Part shown: one piece after another, positions 8,541 to 23,100 of the stretch | Layout: every line of letters begins with the position of its first letter | Position numbering within the stretch: the stretch's first letter is position 1 | Assembly (NCBI GenBank): GCA_943735955.1 | Contig: CALSEQ010000043.1 | Coordinates: 439,001-503,000 of the forward strand | Length of the DNA: 64,000 nucleotides | Origin: Piscicola geometra | Taxonomy: Eukaryota > Annelida > Clitellata > Hirudinida > Piscicolidae | Direction of reading: 5' to 3' | The notes under the pieces: model-generated | Seen by the model: the letters and a program-made list of their open reading frames with translations, nothing else | The model's database searches: none | What the model was told of the DNA's origin: nothing | Position numbers and translations under genes: made by a program

Positions 8541-11500
8541 CTACTCTAGGGGATTTTTCCTACGAGAACTCTGGGGCTTTTCAGAAAATTTGTTTTCTGA
8601 ACACCTCAGTATAGGATCAGAGAAGAGCTTAAGAGCCCGTCGAAACTCTGTGAGTGAGCGGATCCAAACGGTCCGGCGCCCAAAAAGTCCAACCGGCAAT
8701 GGCCGCAAGGTTCTTTGCTCAGTACTTCAAGGATACCGGACAAAGTAGAACAGACCTTGCTCTGTGTCAACCCGGGCTAAAACCCCACAGGCTTGCATCG
8801 AGTGTAGGATCGGTCACTGCCCCTGGATGCCTATGATAGGCCGCTGATCCTTACTCCCACCCACACACATGAGACAGTCCGAGGCCAATACGGCGCCAAT
8901 TTTTTTACTTCTTTATCTTTACTCCCCATGCACCTTCACACCAAATCCTTTTTACCCCCAACCAAACCTACAGGCAAATGGTTGTCCTCACTGTCTCACC
9001 CTAATCCCAACCCCACACAGATGGACAGCGCGAAAGATCCATTGAGGATACACCGAACACCCCCATTGTTGTCACACAGCGATTTGTCACTTTCTCTGAA
9101 AGTTTCATTTCGATCGATAGGTGCCTCACCACTCTGTTGATAGCCTAGACGGCTGCTTTCTCTGTTTCCCTCGCCGGAAATTTTCCCTACTCTAGGGGAT
9201 TTTTCCTACGAGAACTCTGGGGCTTTTCAGAAAATTTGTTTTCTGAACACCTCAGCATAGGATCAGAGAAGAGCTTAAGAGCCCGTCGAAACTCTGTGAG
9301 TGAGCGGATCCAAACAGTCCGGCGCCCAAAAAGTCCAACCGGCAATGGCCGCAAGGTTCTTTGCTCAGTACTTCAAGGATACCGGACAAAGTAGAACAGA
9401 CCTTGCTCTGTGTCAACCCGGGCTAAAACCCCACAGGCTTGCATCGAGTGTAGGATCGGTCACTGCCCCTGGATGCCTATGATAGGCCGCTGATCCTTAC
9501 TCCCACCCACACACATGAGACAGTCCGAGGCCAATACGGCGCCAATTTTTTTACTTCTTTATCTTTACTCCCCATGCACCTTTACACCAAATCCTTTTTA
9601 CCCCCAACCAAACCTACAGGCAAATGGTTGTCCTCACTGTCTCACCCTAATCCCAACCCCACACAGATGGACAGCGCGAAAGATCCATGGAGGATACACC
9701 GAACACCCCCATTGTTGTCACACAGCGATTTGTCACTTTCTCTGAAAGTTTCATTTCGATCGATAGGTGCCTCACCACTCTGTTGATAGCCTAGACGGCT
9801 GCTTTCTCTGTTTCCCTCGCCGGAAATTTTCCCTACTCTAGGGGATTTTTCCTACGAGAACTCTGGGGCTTTTCTGAAAATTTGTTTTCTGAACACCTCA
9901 GTATAGGATCAGAGGAGAGCTTAAGAGCCCGTCGAAACTCTGTGAGTGAGCGAATCCAAACGGTCTGGCGCCCAAAAAGTCCAACCGGCAATGGCCGCAA
10001 GGTTCTTTGCTCAGTACTTTGAGGATACCGGACAAAGTGGAACAGACCTTGCTCTATGTCAACCCGGGCTAAAACCCCACAGGCTTGCATAGAGTGTAGG
10101 ATCGGTCACTGCCCCTGGATGCCTATGATAGGCCGCTGATCCTAAGCTCCCACCCACACACATGAGACAGTTCGAGGCCAATACGGCGCCAATTTTTTTA
10201 CTTCTTTATCTTTACTCCCCATGCACCCCCACACCAAATCCTTTTCACCCCCAACCAAACCAACAGGCAAATGGTTGTCCTCACTGTCTCACCCTAATCC
10301 CAACCCCACACACATGGACAGCGCGAAAGATCCATGGAGGATACACCGAACACCCCCATTGTTGTCACAAAGCGATTTGTCACTTTCTCTGAAAGTTTCA
10401 TTTCGATCGATAGGTGCCTCACCACTCTGTTGATAGCCTAGACGGCTGCTTTCTCTGTTTCCCTCGCCCGAAATTTTCCCTACTCTAGGGGATTTTTCCT
10501 ACGAGAACTCTGGTGCTTTTCAGAAAATTTGTTTTCTGAACACCTCAGTATAGGATCAGAGAAGAGCTTAAGAGCCCGTCGAAACTCTGTGAGTGAGCGG
10601 ATCCAAACGGTCCGGCACCCAAAAAGTCTAACCGGCAATGGCCGCAAGGTTCTTTGCTCAGTACTTCGAGGATACCGGACAAAGTAGAACAGACCTTGCT
10701 CTGTGTCAACCCGGGCTAAAACCCCACAGGCTTGCATCGAGTGTAGGATCGGTCACTGCCCCTGGATGCCTATGATAGGCCGCTGATCCTTACTCCCACC
10801 CACACACATGAGACAGTCCGAGGCCAATACGGCGCCAATTTTTTTACTTCTTTATCTTTACTCCCCATGCACCTTCACACCAAATCCTTTTTACCCCCAA
10901 CCAAACCTACAGGCAAATGGTTGTCCTCACTGTCTCACCCTAATCCCAACCCCACACAGATGGACAGCGCGAAAGATCCATTGAGGATACACCGAACACC
11001 CCCATTGTTGTCACACAGCGATTTGTCACTTTCTCTGAAAGTTTCATTTCGATCGATAGGTGCCTCACCACTCTGTTGATAGCCTAGACGGCTGCTTTCT
11101 CTGTTTCCCTCGCCGGAAATTTTCCCTACTCTAGGGGATTTTTCCTACGAGAACTCTGGGGCTTTTCAGAAAATTTGTTTTCTGAACACCTCAGTATAGG
11201 ATCAGAGAAGAGCTTAAGAGCCCGTCGAAACTCTGTGAGTGAGCGGATCCAAACGGTCCGGCGCCCAAAAAGTCCAACCGGCAATGGCCGCAAGGTTCTT
11301 TGCTCAGTACTTCAAGGATACCGGACAAAGTAGAACAGACCTTGCTCTGTGTCAACCCGGGCTAAAACCCCACAGGCTTGCATCGAGTGTAGGATCGGTC
11401 ACTGCCCCTGGATGCCTATGATAGGCCGCTGATCCTTACTCCCACCCACACACATGAGACAGTCCGAGGCCAATACGGCGCCAATTTTTTTACTTCTTTA

Positions 11501-13390
11501 TCTTTACTCCCCATGCACCTTCACACCAAATCCTTTTTACCCCCAACCAAACCTACAGGCAAATGGTTGTCCTCACTGTCTCACCCTAATCCCAACCCCA
11601 CACAGATGGACAGCGCGAAAGATCCATTGAGGATACACCGAACACCCCCATTGTTGTCACACAGCGATTTGTCACTTTCTCTGAAAGTTTCATTTCGATC
11701 GATAGGTGCCTCACCACTCTGTTGATAGCCTAGACGGCTGCTTTCTCTGTTTCCCTCGCCGGAAATTTTCCCTACTCTAGGGGATTTTTCCTACGAGAAC
11801 TCTGGGGCTTTTCAGAAAATTTGTTTTCTGAACACCTCAGTATAGGATCAGAGAAGAGCTTAAGAGCCCGTCGAAACTCTGTGAGTGAGCGGATCCAAAC
11901 GGTCCGGCGCCCAAAAAGTCCAACCGGCAATGGCCGCAAGGTTCTTTGCTCAGTACTTCAAGGATACCGGACAAAGTAGAACAGACCTTGCTCTGTGTCA
12001 ACCCGGGCTAAAACCCCACAGGCTTGCATCGAGTGTAGGATCGGTCACTGCCCCTGGATGCCTATGATAGGCCGCTGATCCTTACTCCCACCCACACACA
12101 TGAGACAGTCCGAGGCCAATACGGCGCCAATTTTTTTACTTCTTTATCTTTACTCCCCATGCACCTTCACACCAAATCCTTTTTACCCCCAACCAAACCT
12201 ACAGGCAAATGGTTGTCCTCACTGTCTCACCCTAATCCCAACCCCACACAGATGGACAGCGCGAAAGATCCATGGAGGATACACCGAACACCCCCATTGT
12301 TGTCACACAGCGATTTGTCACTTTCTCTGAAAGTTTCATTTCGATCGATAGGTGCCTCACCACTCTGTTGATAGCCTAGACGGCTGCTTTCTCTGTTTCC
12401 CTCGCCGGAAATTTTCCCTACTCTAGGGGATTTTTCCTACGAGAACTCTGGGGCTTTTCAGAAAATTTGTTTTCTGAACACCTCAGTATAGGATCAGAGG
12501 AGAGCTTAAGAGCCCGTCGAAACTCTGTGAGTGAGCGAATCCAAACGGTCTGGCGCCCAAAAAGTCCAACCGGCAATGGCCGCAAGGTTCTTTGCTCAGT
12601 ACTTTGAGGATACCGGACAAAGTGGAACAGACCTTGCTCTATGTCAACCCGGGCTAAAACCCCACAGGCTTGCATAGATTGTAGGATCGGTCACTGCCCC
12701 TGGATGCCTATGATAGGCCGCTGATCCTAAGCTCCCACCCACACACATGAGACAGTTCGAGGCCAATACGGCGCCAATTTTTTTACTTCTTTATCTTTAC
12801 TCCCCATGCACCCCCACACCAAATCCTTTTCACCCCCAACCAAACCAACAGGCAAATGGTTGTCCTCACTGTCTCACCCTAATCCCAACCCCACACACAT
12901 GGACAGCGCGAAAGATCCATGGAGGATACACCGAACACCCCCATTGTTGTCACAAAGCGATTTGTCACTTTCTCTGAAAGTTTCATTTCGATCGATAGGT
13001 GCCTCACCACTCTGTTGATAGCCTAGACGGCTGCTTTCTCTGTTTCCCTCGCCCGAAATTTTCCCTACTCTAGGGGATTTTTCCTACGAGAACTCTGGTG
13101 CTTTTCAGAAAATTTGTTTTCTGAACACCTCAGTATAGGATCAGAGAAGAGCTTAAGAGCCCGTCGAAACTCTGTGAGTGAGCGGATCCAAACGGTCCGG
13201 CGCCCAAAAAGTCTAACCGGCAATGGCCGCAAGGTTCTTTGCTCAGTACTTCGAGGATACCAGACAAAGTAGAACAGACCTTGCTCTGTGTCAACCCGGG
13301 CTAAAACCCCACAGGCTTGCATCGAGTGTAGGATCGGTCACTGCCCCTGGATGCCTATGATAGGCCGCTGATCCTTACTCCCACCCACAC
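8541..13390. repeat. Four-monomer duplication, offset 2,585 bp
   Basis: Units at 8541, 9187, 9833 and the first half of 10480 match those at 11126, 11772, 12418 and the first half of 13065. Shared private marks include GATCCTAAGCTCCC near 10140 and 12725, and GAGGAGAGCTT near 9911 and 12496. The half-unit near 10.80-11.08 kb instead matches 11.45-11.73 kb, showing a further one-unit exchange. The first copy's dyad 2 at about 9871 carries CTGAAAA, while the second has CAGAAAA. Confidence 0.75.
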
Positions 13391-13710
13391 ACATGAGACA
13401 GTCCGAGGCCAATACGGCGCAAATTTTTTTACTTCTTTATCTTTACTCCCCATGCACCCCCACACCAAATCCTTTTTACCCCCAACTAAACCTACAGGCA
13501 AATGGTTGTCCTCACTGTCTCACCCTAATCCTAACCCCACACAGATGGACAGCGCGAAAGATCCATGGAGGATACACCGAACACCCCCATTGTTGTCACA
13601 CAGCGATTTGTCACTTTCTCTGAAAATTTCATTTCGATCGATAGGTGCCTCACCACTCTGTTGATAGCCTAGACGGTTGCTTTCTCTGTTTCCCTCGCCG
13701 GAAATTTTCC

Positions 13711-16700
13711 CTACTCTAGGGGATTTTTCCTACGAGAACTCTGGGGCTTTTCAGAAAATTTGTTTTCTGAACACCTCAGTATAGGTTCAGAGAAGAACTT
13801 AAGAGCCCGTCGAAACTCTGTGAGTGAGCGGATCCAAACGGTTTGGCGCCCAAAAAGTCCAACCGGCAATGGCCGCAAGGTTCTTTGCTCAGTACTTCGA
13901 GGATACCGGACAAAGTAGAACAGACCTTGCTCTGTGTCAACCCGGGCTAAAACCCCACAGGCTTGCATCGAGTGTAGGATCGGTCACTGCACCTGGATGC
14001 CTATGATAGGCCGCTGATCCTTACTCCCACCCACACACATGAGACAGTTCGAGGCCAATACGGCGCCAATTTTTTTACTTCTTTATCTTTACTCCCCATG
14101 CACCCCCACACCAAATCCTTTTCACCCCCAACCAAACCTACAGGCAAATGGTTGTCTTCACTGTCTCACCCCAATCCCAACCCCACACACATGGACAGCG
14201 CGAAAGATCCATGGAGGATACACCGAACACCCCCATTGTTGTCACACAGCGATTTGTCACTTTCTCTGAAAGTTTCATTTCGATCGATAGGTGCCTCACC
14301 ACTCTGTTGATAGCCTAGACGGCTGCTTTCTCTGTTTCCCTCGCCGGAAATTTTCCCTACTCTAGAGGATTTTTCATACGAGAACTCTGGTGCTTTTCAG
14401 AAAATTTGTTTTCTGAACACCTCAGTATAGGATCAGAGAAGAGCTTAAGAGCCCGTCGAAACTCTGTGAGTGAGCGGATCCAAACGGTCCGGCGCCCAAA
14501 AAGTCTAACCGGCAATGGCCGCAAGGTTCTTTGCTCAGTACTTCGAGGATACCGGACAAAGTAGAACAGACCTTGCTCTGTGTCAACCCGGGCTAAAACC
14601 CCACAGGCTTGCATCGAGTGTAGGATCGGTCACTGCCCCTGGATCCCTATGATAGGCCGCTGATCCTTACTCCCACCCACACACATGAGACAGTCCGAGG
14701 CCAATACGGCGCCAATTTTTTTACTCCTTTATCTTTACTCCCCATGCACCCCCACACCAAATCCTTTTTACCCCCAACCAAACCTACAGGCAAATGGTTG
14801 TCCTCAATGTCTCACCCTAATCCCAACCCCACACAGATGGACAGCGCGAAAGATCCATGGAGGATACACCGAACACCCCCATTGTTTTCACACAGCGATT
14901 TGTCACTTTCTCTGAAAGTTTCATTTCGATCGATAGGTGCCTCACCACTCTGTTGATAGCCTAGACGGCTGCTTTCTCTGTTTCCCTCGCCGGAAATTTT
15001 CCCTACTCTAGGGGATTTTTCATACGAGAAATCTGGTGCTTTTCAGAAAATTTGTTTTCTGAACACCTCAGTATAGGATCAGAGAAGAGCTTAAGAGCCC
15101 GTCGAAACTCTGTGAGTGAGCGGATCCAAACGGTCCGGCGCCCAAAAAGTCTAACAGCAATGGCCGCAAGGTTCTTTGCTCAGTACTTCGAGGATACCGG
15201 ACAAAGTAGAACAGACCTTGCTCTGTGTCAACCCGGGCTAAAACCCCACAGGCTTGCATCGAGTGTAGGATCGGTCACTGCCCCTGGATGCCTATGATAG
15301 GCCGCTGATCCTTACTCCCACCCACACACATGAGACAGTCCGAGGCCAATACGGCGCCAATTTTTTTACTCCTTTATCTTTACTCCCCATGCACCCCCAC
15401 ACCAAATCCTTTTTACCCCCAACCAAACCTACAGGCAAATGGTTGTCCTCACTGTCTCACCCTAATCCCAACCCCACACAGATGGACAGCGCGAAAGATC
15501 CATGGAGGATACACCGAACACCCCCATTGTTGTCACACAGCGATTTGTCACTTTCTCTGAAAGTTTCATTTCGATCGATAGGTGCCTCACCACTCTGTTG
15601 ATAGCCTAGACGGCTGCTTTCTCTGTTTCCCTCGCCGGAAATTTTCCCTACACTAGGGGATTTTTCCTACGAGAACTCTGGGGCTTTTCAGAAAATTTGT
15701 TTTCTGAACACCTCAGTATAGGTTCAGAGAAGAACTTAAGAGCCCGTCGAAACTCTGTGAGTGAGCGGATCCAAACGGTTTGGCGCCCAAAAAGTCCAAC
15801 CGGCAATGGCCGCAAGGTTCTTTGCTCAGTACTTCGAGGATACCGGACAAAGTAGAACAGACCTTGCTCTGTGTCAACCCGGGCTAAAACCCCACAGGCT
15901 TGCATCGAGTGTAGGATCGGTCACTGCACCTGGATGCCTATGATAGGCCGCTGATCCTTACTCCCACCCACACACATGAGACAGTTCGAGGCCAATACGG
16001 CGCCAATTTTTTTACTTCTTTATCTTTACTCCCCATGCACCCCCACACCAAATCCTTTTCACCCCCAACCAAACCTACAGGCAAATGGTTGTCTTCACTG
16101 TCTCACCCCAATCCCAACCCCACACACATGGACAGCGCGAAAGATCCATGGAGGATACACCGAACACCCCCATTGTTGTCACACAGCGATTTGTCACTTT
16201 CTCTGAAAGTTTCATTTCGATCGATAGGTGCCTCACCACTCTGTTGATAGCCTAGACGGCTGCTTTCTCTGTTTCCCTCGCCGGAAATTTTCCCTACTCT
16301 AGAGGATTTTTCATACGAGAACTCTGGTGCTTTTCAGAAAATTTGTTTTCTGAACACCTCAGTATAGGATCAGAGAAGAGCTTAAGAGCCCGTCGAAACT
16401 CTGTGAGTGAGCGGATCCAAACGGTCCGGCGCCCAAAAAGTCTAACCGGCAATGGCCGCAAGGTTCTTTGCTCAGTACTTCGAGGATACCGGACAAAAAA
16501 GAACAGACCTTGCTCTGTGTCAACCCGGGCTAAAACCCCACAGGCTTGCATCGAGTGTAGGATCGGTCACTGCCCCTGGATCCCTATGATAGGCCGCTGA
16601 TCCTTACTCCCACCCACACACATGAGACAGTCCGAGGCCAATACGGCGCCAATTTTTTTACTCCTTTATCTTTACTCCCCATGCACCCCCACACCAAATC

Positions 16701-17585
16701 CTCTTTACCCCCAACCAAACCTACAGGCAAATGGTTGTCCTCAATGTCTCACCCTAATCCCAACCCCAAACAGATGGACAGCGCGAAAGATCCATGGAGG
16801 ATACACCGAACACCCCCATTGTTTTCACACAGCGATTTGTCACTTTCTCTGAAAGTTTCATTTCGATCGATAGGTGCCTCACCACTCTGTTGATAGCCTA
16901 GACGGCTGCTTTCTCTGTTTCCCTCGCCGGAAATTTTCCCTACTCTAGGGGATTTTTCATACGAGAAATCTGGTGCTTTTCAGAAAATTTGTTTTCTGAA
17001 CACCTCAGTATAGGATCAGAGAAGAGCTTAAGAGCCCGTCGAAACTCTGTGAGTGAGCGGATCCAAACGGTCCGGCGCCCAAAAAGTCTAACCGGCAATG
17101 GCCGCAAGGTTCTTTGCTCAGTACTTCGAGGATACCGGACAAAGTAGAACAGACCTTGCTCTGTGTCAACCCGGGCTAAAACCCCACAGGCTTGCATCGA
17201 GTGTAGGATCGGTCACTGCCCCTGGATGCCTATGATAGGCCGCTGATCCTTACTCCCACCCACACACATGAGACAGTCCGAGGCCAATACGGCGCCAATT
17301 TTTTTACTCCTTTATCTTTACTCCCCATGCACCCCCACACCAAATCCTTTTTACCCCCAACCAAACCTACAGGCAAATGGTTGTCCTCACTGTCTCACCC
17401 TAATCCCAACCCCACACAGATGGACAGCGCGAAAGATCCATGGAGGATACACCGAACACCCCCATTGTTGTCACACAGCGATTTGTCACTTTCTCTGAAA
17501 ATTTCATTTCGATCGATAGGTGCCTCACCACTCTGTTGATAGCCTAGACGGCTGCTTTCTCTGTTTCCCTCGCCGGAAATTTTCC
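13711..17585. repeat. Three-monomer duplication, offset 1,937 bp
   Basis: The three units from 13711 repeat from 15648. Shared rare states include GGTTCAGAGAAGAAC (near 13785 and 15722), TGGCGCC after AACGGTT, CTAGAGGATTTTTCATACG and GTTTTCACACAG. The offset is one base short of three units because unit 24 reads CTAACAGCAATGG near 15150 where others have CTAACCGGCAATGG. Confidence 0.8.
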
Positions 17586-19440
17586 CTACTCTAGGGGATT
17601 TTTCCTACGAGAACTCTGGTGCTTTTCAGAAAATTTGTTTTCTGAACACCTCAGTATAGGATCAGAGAAGAGCTTAAGAGCCCGTCGAAACTCTGTGAGT
17701 GAGCGGATCCAAACGGTCCGGCGCCCAAAAAGTCAAACCGGCAATGGCCGCAAGATTCTTTGCTCAGTACTTCGAGGATACCGGACAAAGTGGAACAGAC
17801 CTTGCTCTGTGTCAACCCGGGCTAAAACCCCACAGGCTTGCATCGAGTGTAGGATCGGTCACTGCCCCTGGATGCCTATGATAGGCCGCTGATCCTTACT
17901 CCCACCCACACACATGAGACAGTCCGAGGCCAATACGGCGCCAATTTTTTTACTTCTTTATCTTTACTCCCCATGCACCCCCACACCAAATCCTTTTTAC
18001 GCCCAACCAAACCTACAGGCAAATGGTTGTCCTCACTGTCTCACCCTTATCCTAACCCCACACAGATGGACAGCGCGAAAGATCCATGGAGGATACACCG
18101 AACACCCCCATTGTTGTCACACAGCGATTTGTCACTTTCTCTGAAAGTTTCATTTCGATCGATAGGTGCCTCACCACTCTGTTGATAGCCTAGACGGCTG
18201 CTTTCTCTGTTTCCCTCGCCGGAAATTTTCCCTACTCTAGAGGATTTTTCATACGAGAACTCTGGTGCTTTTCAGAAAATTTGTTTTCTGAACACCTCAG
18301 TATAGGATCAGAGAAGAGCTTAAGAGCCCGTCGAAACTCTGTGAGTGAGCGGATCCAAACGGTCCGGCGCCCAAAAAGTCTAACCGGCAATGGCCGCAAG
18401 GTTCTTTGCTCAGTACTTCGAGGATACCGGACAAAGTAGAACAGACCTTGCTCTGTGTCAACCCGGGCTAAAACCCCACAGGCTTGCATCGAGTGTAGGA
18501 TCGGTCACTGCCCCTGGATGCCTATGATAGGCCGCTGATCCTTACTCCCACCCACACACATGAGACAGTCCGAGGCCAATACGGCGCCAATTTTTTTACT
18601 CCTTTATCTTTACTCCCCATGCACCCCCACACCAAATCCTTTTTACCCCCAACCAAACCTACAGGCAAATGGTTGTCCTCACTGTCTCACCCTAATCCCA
18701 ACCCCACACAGATGGACAGCGCGAAAGATCCATGGAGGATACACCGAACACCCCCATTGTTGTTACACAGCGATTTGTCACTTTCTCTGAAAATTTCATT
18801 TCGATCGATAGGTGCCTCACCACTCTGTTGATAGCCTAGACGGCTGCTTTCTCTGTTTCCCTCGCCGGAAATTTTCCCTACTCTAGGGGATTTTTCCTAC
18901 GAGAACTCTGGTGCTTTTCAGAAAATTTGTTTTCTGAACACCTCAGTATAGGATCAGAGAAGAGCTTAAGAGCCCGTCGAAACTCTGTGAGTGAGCGGAT
19001 CCAAACGGTCCGGCGCCCAAAAAGTCAAACCGGCAATGGCCGCAAGATTCTTTGCTCAGTACTTCAAGGATACCGGACAAAGTGGAACAGACCTTGCTCT
19101 GTGTCAACCCGGGCTAAAACCCCACAGGCTTGCATCGAGTGTAGGATCGGTCACTGCCCCTGGATGCCTATGATAGGCCGCTGATCCTTACTCCCACCCA
19201 CACACATGAGACAGTCCGAGGCCAATACGGCGCCAATTTTTTTACTTCTTTATCTTTACTCCCCATGCACCCCCACACCAAATCCTTTTTACGCCCAACC
19301 AAACCTACAGGCAAATGGTTGTCCTCACTGTCTCACCCTTATCCTAACCCCACACAGATGGACAGCGCGAAAGATCCATGGAGGATACACCGAACACCCC
19401 CATTGTTGTCACACAGCGATTTGTCACTTTCTCTGAAAGT
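17268..19440. repeat. Two-monomer duplication, offset 1,292 bp
   Basis: The stretch at about 17.27-18.14 kb matches 18.56-19.44 kb. Shared marks are GTCAAACCGGC, CAAGATTCTTTG, TTTTTACGCCCAACC and CACCCTTATCC. The second copy differs by TTGTTACACAG near 18763 and a CpG transition in CTTCAAGG near 19066. Confidence 0.75.
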
Positions 19441-19523
19441 TTTATTCCGATCGATAGGTGCCTCACCACTCTGTTGATAGCCTAGACGGCTGCTTTCTCT
19501 GTTTCCCTCACCGGAAATTTTCC

Positions 19524-20169
19524 CTACTCTAGGGGATTTTTCCTACGAGAACTCTGGGGCTTTTCAGAAAATTTGTTTTCTGAACACCTCAGTATAGGAT
19601 CAGAGAAGAGCTTAAGAGCCCGTCGAAACTCTGTGAGTGAGCGGATCCAAACGGTCCGGCGCCCAAAAAGTCCAACCGGCAATGGCCGCAAGGTTCTTTG
19701 CTCAGTACTTCAAGGATACCGGACAAAGTAGAACAGACCTTGCTCTGTGTCAACCCGGGCTAAAACCCCACAGGCTTGCATCGAGTGTAGGATCGGTCAC
19801 TGCCCCTGGATGCCTATGATAGGCCGCTGATCCTTACTCCCACCCACACACATGAGACACTCCGAGGCCAATACGGCGCCAATTTTTTTACTTCTTTATC
19901 TTTACTCCCCATGCACCCCCACACCAAATCCTTTTTACCCCCCAACCAAACCTACTAGCAAATGGTTGTCCTCACTGTCTACCCTAATCCCAACCCCACA
20001 CACATGGACAGCGCGAAAGATCCATGGAGGATACACCGAACACCCCCACTCTTGTCACACAGCGATTTGTCACTTTCTCTGAACGTTTCATTTCGATCGA
20101 TAGATGCCTCACCACTCTGTTGATAGCTTAGACGGCTGCTTTCTCTGTTTCCTTCGCCGGAAATTTTCC
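19524..20169. repeat. Chimeric monomer at the left/middle subfamily boundary (unit 31)
   Basis: The first 300 bp carry left-type states (CATCGAG near 19783, CTTCAAGG). From about 19850 the unit carries the middle-type states (six C, CACACACATGG, CACTCTTG). It also has private changes: GAGACACTCC near 19859, a one-base deletion in CTGTCTACCC near 19980, GAACGTTTC and GATAGATGCC. The pattern fits a recombination junction inside one monomer. Confidence 0.7.
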
Positions 20170-23100
20170 CTACTCTAGGGGATTTTTCCTACGAGAACTC
20201 TGGTGCTTTTCAGAAAATTTGTTTTCTGAACACCTCAGTATAGGATCAGAGAAGAGCTTAAGAGCCCGTCGAAACTCTGTGAGTGAGCGGATCCAAACGG
20301 TCTGGCGCCCAAAAAGTCCAACCGGCAATGGCCGCAAGGTTCTTTGCTCAGTACTTCGAGGATACCGGACAAGGTGGAACAGACCTTGCTCTATGTCAAC
20401 CCGGGCTAAAACCCCACAGGCTTGCATAGAGTGTAGGATCGGTCACTGCCCCTGGATGCCTATGATAGGCCGCTGATCCTTACTCCCACCCACACACATG
20501 AGACAGTCCGAGGCCAATACGGCGCCAATTTTTTTACTTCTTTATCTTTACTCCCCATGCACCCCCACACCAAATCCTTTTTACCCCCTAACCAAACCTA
20601 CAGGCAAATGGTTGTCCTCACTGTCTCACCCTAATCCCAACCCCACACACATGGACAGCGCGAAAGATCCATGGAGGATACACCGAACACCCCCACTGTT
20701 GTCACACAGCGATTTGTCACTTTCTCTGAAAGTTTCATTTCGATCGATAGGTGCCTCACCACTCTGTTGATAGCCTAGACGGCTGCTTCCTCTGTTTCCC
20801 TCACCGGAAATTTTCCCTACTCTAGGGTAATTTTCCTACGAGAACTCTGGTTCTTTTCAGAAAATTTGTTTTCTGAACACCTCAGTATAGGATCAGAGAA
20901 GAGCTTAAGAGCCCGTCGAAACTCTGTGAGTGAGCGGATCCAAACGGTCTGGCGCCCAAAAAGTCCAACCGGCAATGGCCGCAAGGTTCTTTGCTCAGTA
21001 CTTCGAGGATACCGGACAAGGTGGAACAGACCTTGCTCTATGTCAACCCGGGCTAAAACCCCACAGGCTTGCATAGAGTGTAGGATCGGTCACTGCCCCT
21101 GGATGCCTATGATAGGCCGCTGATCCTTACTCCCACCCACACACATGAGACAGTCCGAGGCCAATACGGCGCCAATTTTTTTACTTCTTTATCTTTACTC
21201 CCCATGCACCCCCACACCAAATCCTTTTTACCCCCTAACCAAACCTACAGGCAAATGGTTGTCCTCACTGTCTCACCCTAATCCCAACCCCACACACATG
21301 GACAGCGCGAAAGATCCATGGAGGATACACCGAACACCCCCACTGTTGTCACACAGCGATTTGTCACTTTCTCTGAAAGTTTCATTTCGATCGATAGGTG
21401 CCTCACCACTCTGTTGATAGCCTAGACGGCTGCTTTCTCTGTTTCCCTCGCCGGAAATTTTCCCTACTCTAGGGGATTTTTACTACGAGAACTCTGGTGC
21501 TTTTCAGAAAATTTGTTTTCTGAACACCTCAGTATAGGATCAGAGAAGAGCTTAAGAGCCCGTCGAAACTCTGTGAGTGAGCGAATCCAAACGGTCCGGC
21601 GCCCAAAAAGTCCAACCGGCAATGGCCGCAAGGTTCTTTGCTCAGAACTTCGAGGATACCGGACAAAGTGGAACAGACCTTGCTCTATGTCAACCCGGGC
21701 TAAAACCCCACAGGCTTGCATAGAGTGTAGGATCGGTCACTGCCCCTGGATGCCTATGATAGGCCGCTGATCCTTACTCCCACCCACATACATGAGACAG
21801 TCCAAGGCCAACCCGGCGCCAATTTTTTTACTTCTTCATCTTTACTCCCCATGCACCCCCACACCAAATCATTTTTACCCCCCAACCAAACCTACAGGCA
21901 AATGGTTGTCCTCACTGTCTCACCCTAATCCCAACCTCACACACATGGACAGCGCGAAAGATCCATGGAGGATACACCGAACACCCCCACTGTTGTCACA
22001 CAGCGATTTGTCACTTTCTCTGAAAGTTTCATTTCGATCGATAGGTGCCTCACCACTCTGTTGATAGCCTAGACGGCTGCTTCCTCTGTTTCCCTCACCG
22101 GAAATTTTCCCTACTCTAGGGTATTTTTCCTACGAGAACTCTGGTTCTTTTCAGAAAATTTGTTTTCTGAACACCTCAGTATAGGATCAGAGAAGAGCTT
22201 AAGAGCCCGTCGAAACTCTGTGAGTGAGCGGATCCAAACGGTCTGGCGCCCAAAAAGTCCAACCGGCAATGGCCGCAAGGTTCTTTGCTCAGTACTTCGA
22301 GGATACCGGACAAGGTGGAACAGACCTTGCTCTATGTCAACCCGGGCTAAAACCCCACAGGCTTGCATAGAGTGTAGGATCGGTCACTGCCCCTGGATGC
22401 CTATGATAGGCCGCTGATCCTTACTCCCACCCACACACATGAGACAGTCCGAGGCCAATACGGCGCCAATTTTTTTACTTCTTTATCTTTACTCCCCATG
22501 CACCCCCACACCAAATCCTTTTTACCCCCTAACCAAACCTACAGGCAAATGGTTGTCCTCACTGTCTCACCCTAATCCCAACCCCACACACATGGACAGC
22601 GCGAAAGATCCATGGAGGATACACCGAACACCCCCACTGTTGTCACACAGCAATTTGTCACTTTCTCTGAAAGTTTCATTTCGATCGATAGGTGCCTCAC
22701 CACTCTGTTGATAGCCTAGACGGCTGCTTCCTCTGTTTCCCTCACCGGAAATTTTCCCTACTCTAGGGTATTTTTCCTACGAGAACTCTGGTTCTTTTCA
22801 GAAAATTTGTTTTCTGAACACCTCAGTATAGGATCAGAGAAGAGCTTAAGAGCCCGTCGAAACTCTGTGAGTGAGCGGATCCAAACGGTCTGGCGCCCAA
22901 AAAGTCCAACCGGCAATGGCCGCAAGGTTCTTTGCTCAGTACTTCGAGGATACCGGACAAGGTGGAACAGACCTTGCTCTATGTCAACCCGGGCTAAAAC
23001 CCCACAGGCTTGCATAGAGTGTAGGATCGGTCACTGCCCCTGGATGCCTATGATAGGCCGCTGATCCTTACTCCCACCCACACACATGAGACAGTCCGAG

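Larger units (their letters stand above)
1..19819. repeat. Left subfamily block (units 1 to about 31)
   Basis: Diagnostic states are TTTTACCCCCAACC (five C), CACACAGATGG, CATTGTTGTCAC and the linked pair CTCTGTG/CATCGAG. The last CATCGAG is near 19765 and the last CACACAGATGG near 19355. Not every unit has all states. Units 1 and 3 and those near 5.7, 6.4 and 8.3 kb carry the six-C, CACACACATGG and CACTCTTG version, so the block is a mosaic of two monomer types. Nearly all left-block spacings are 646. Confidence 0.8.
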
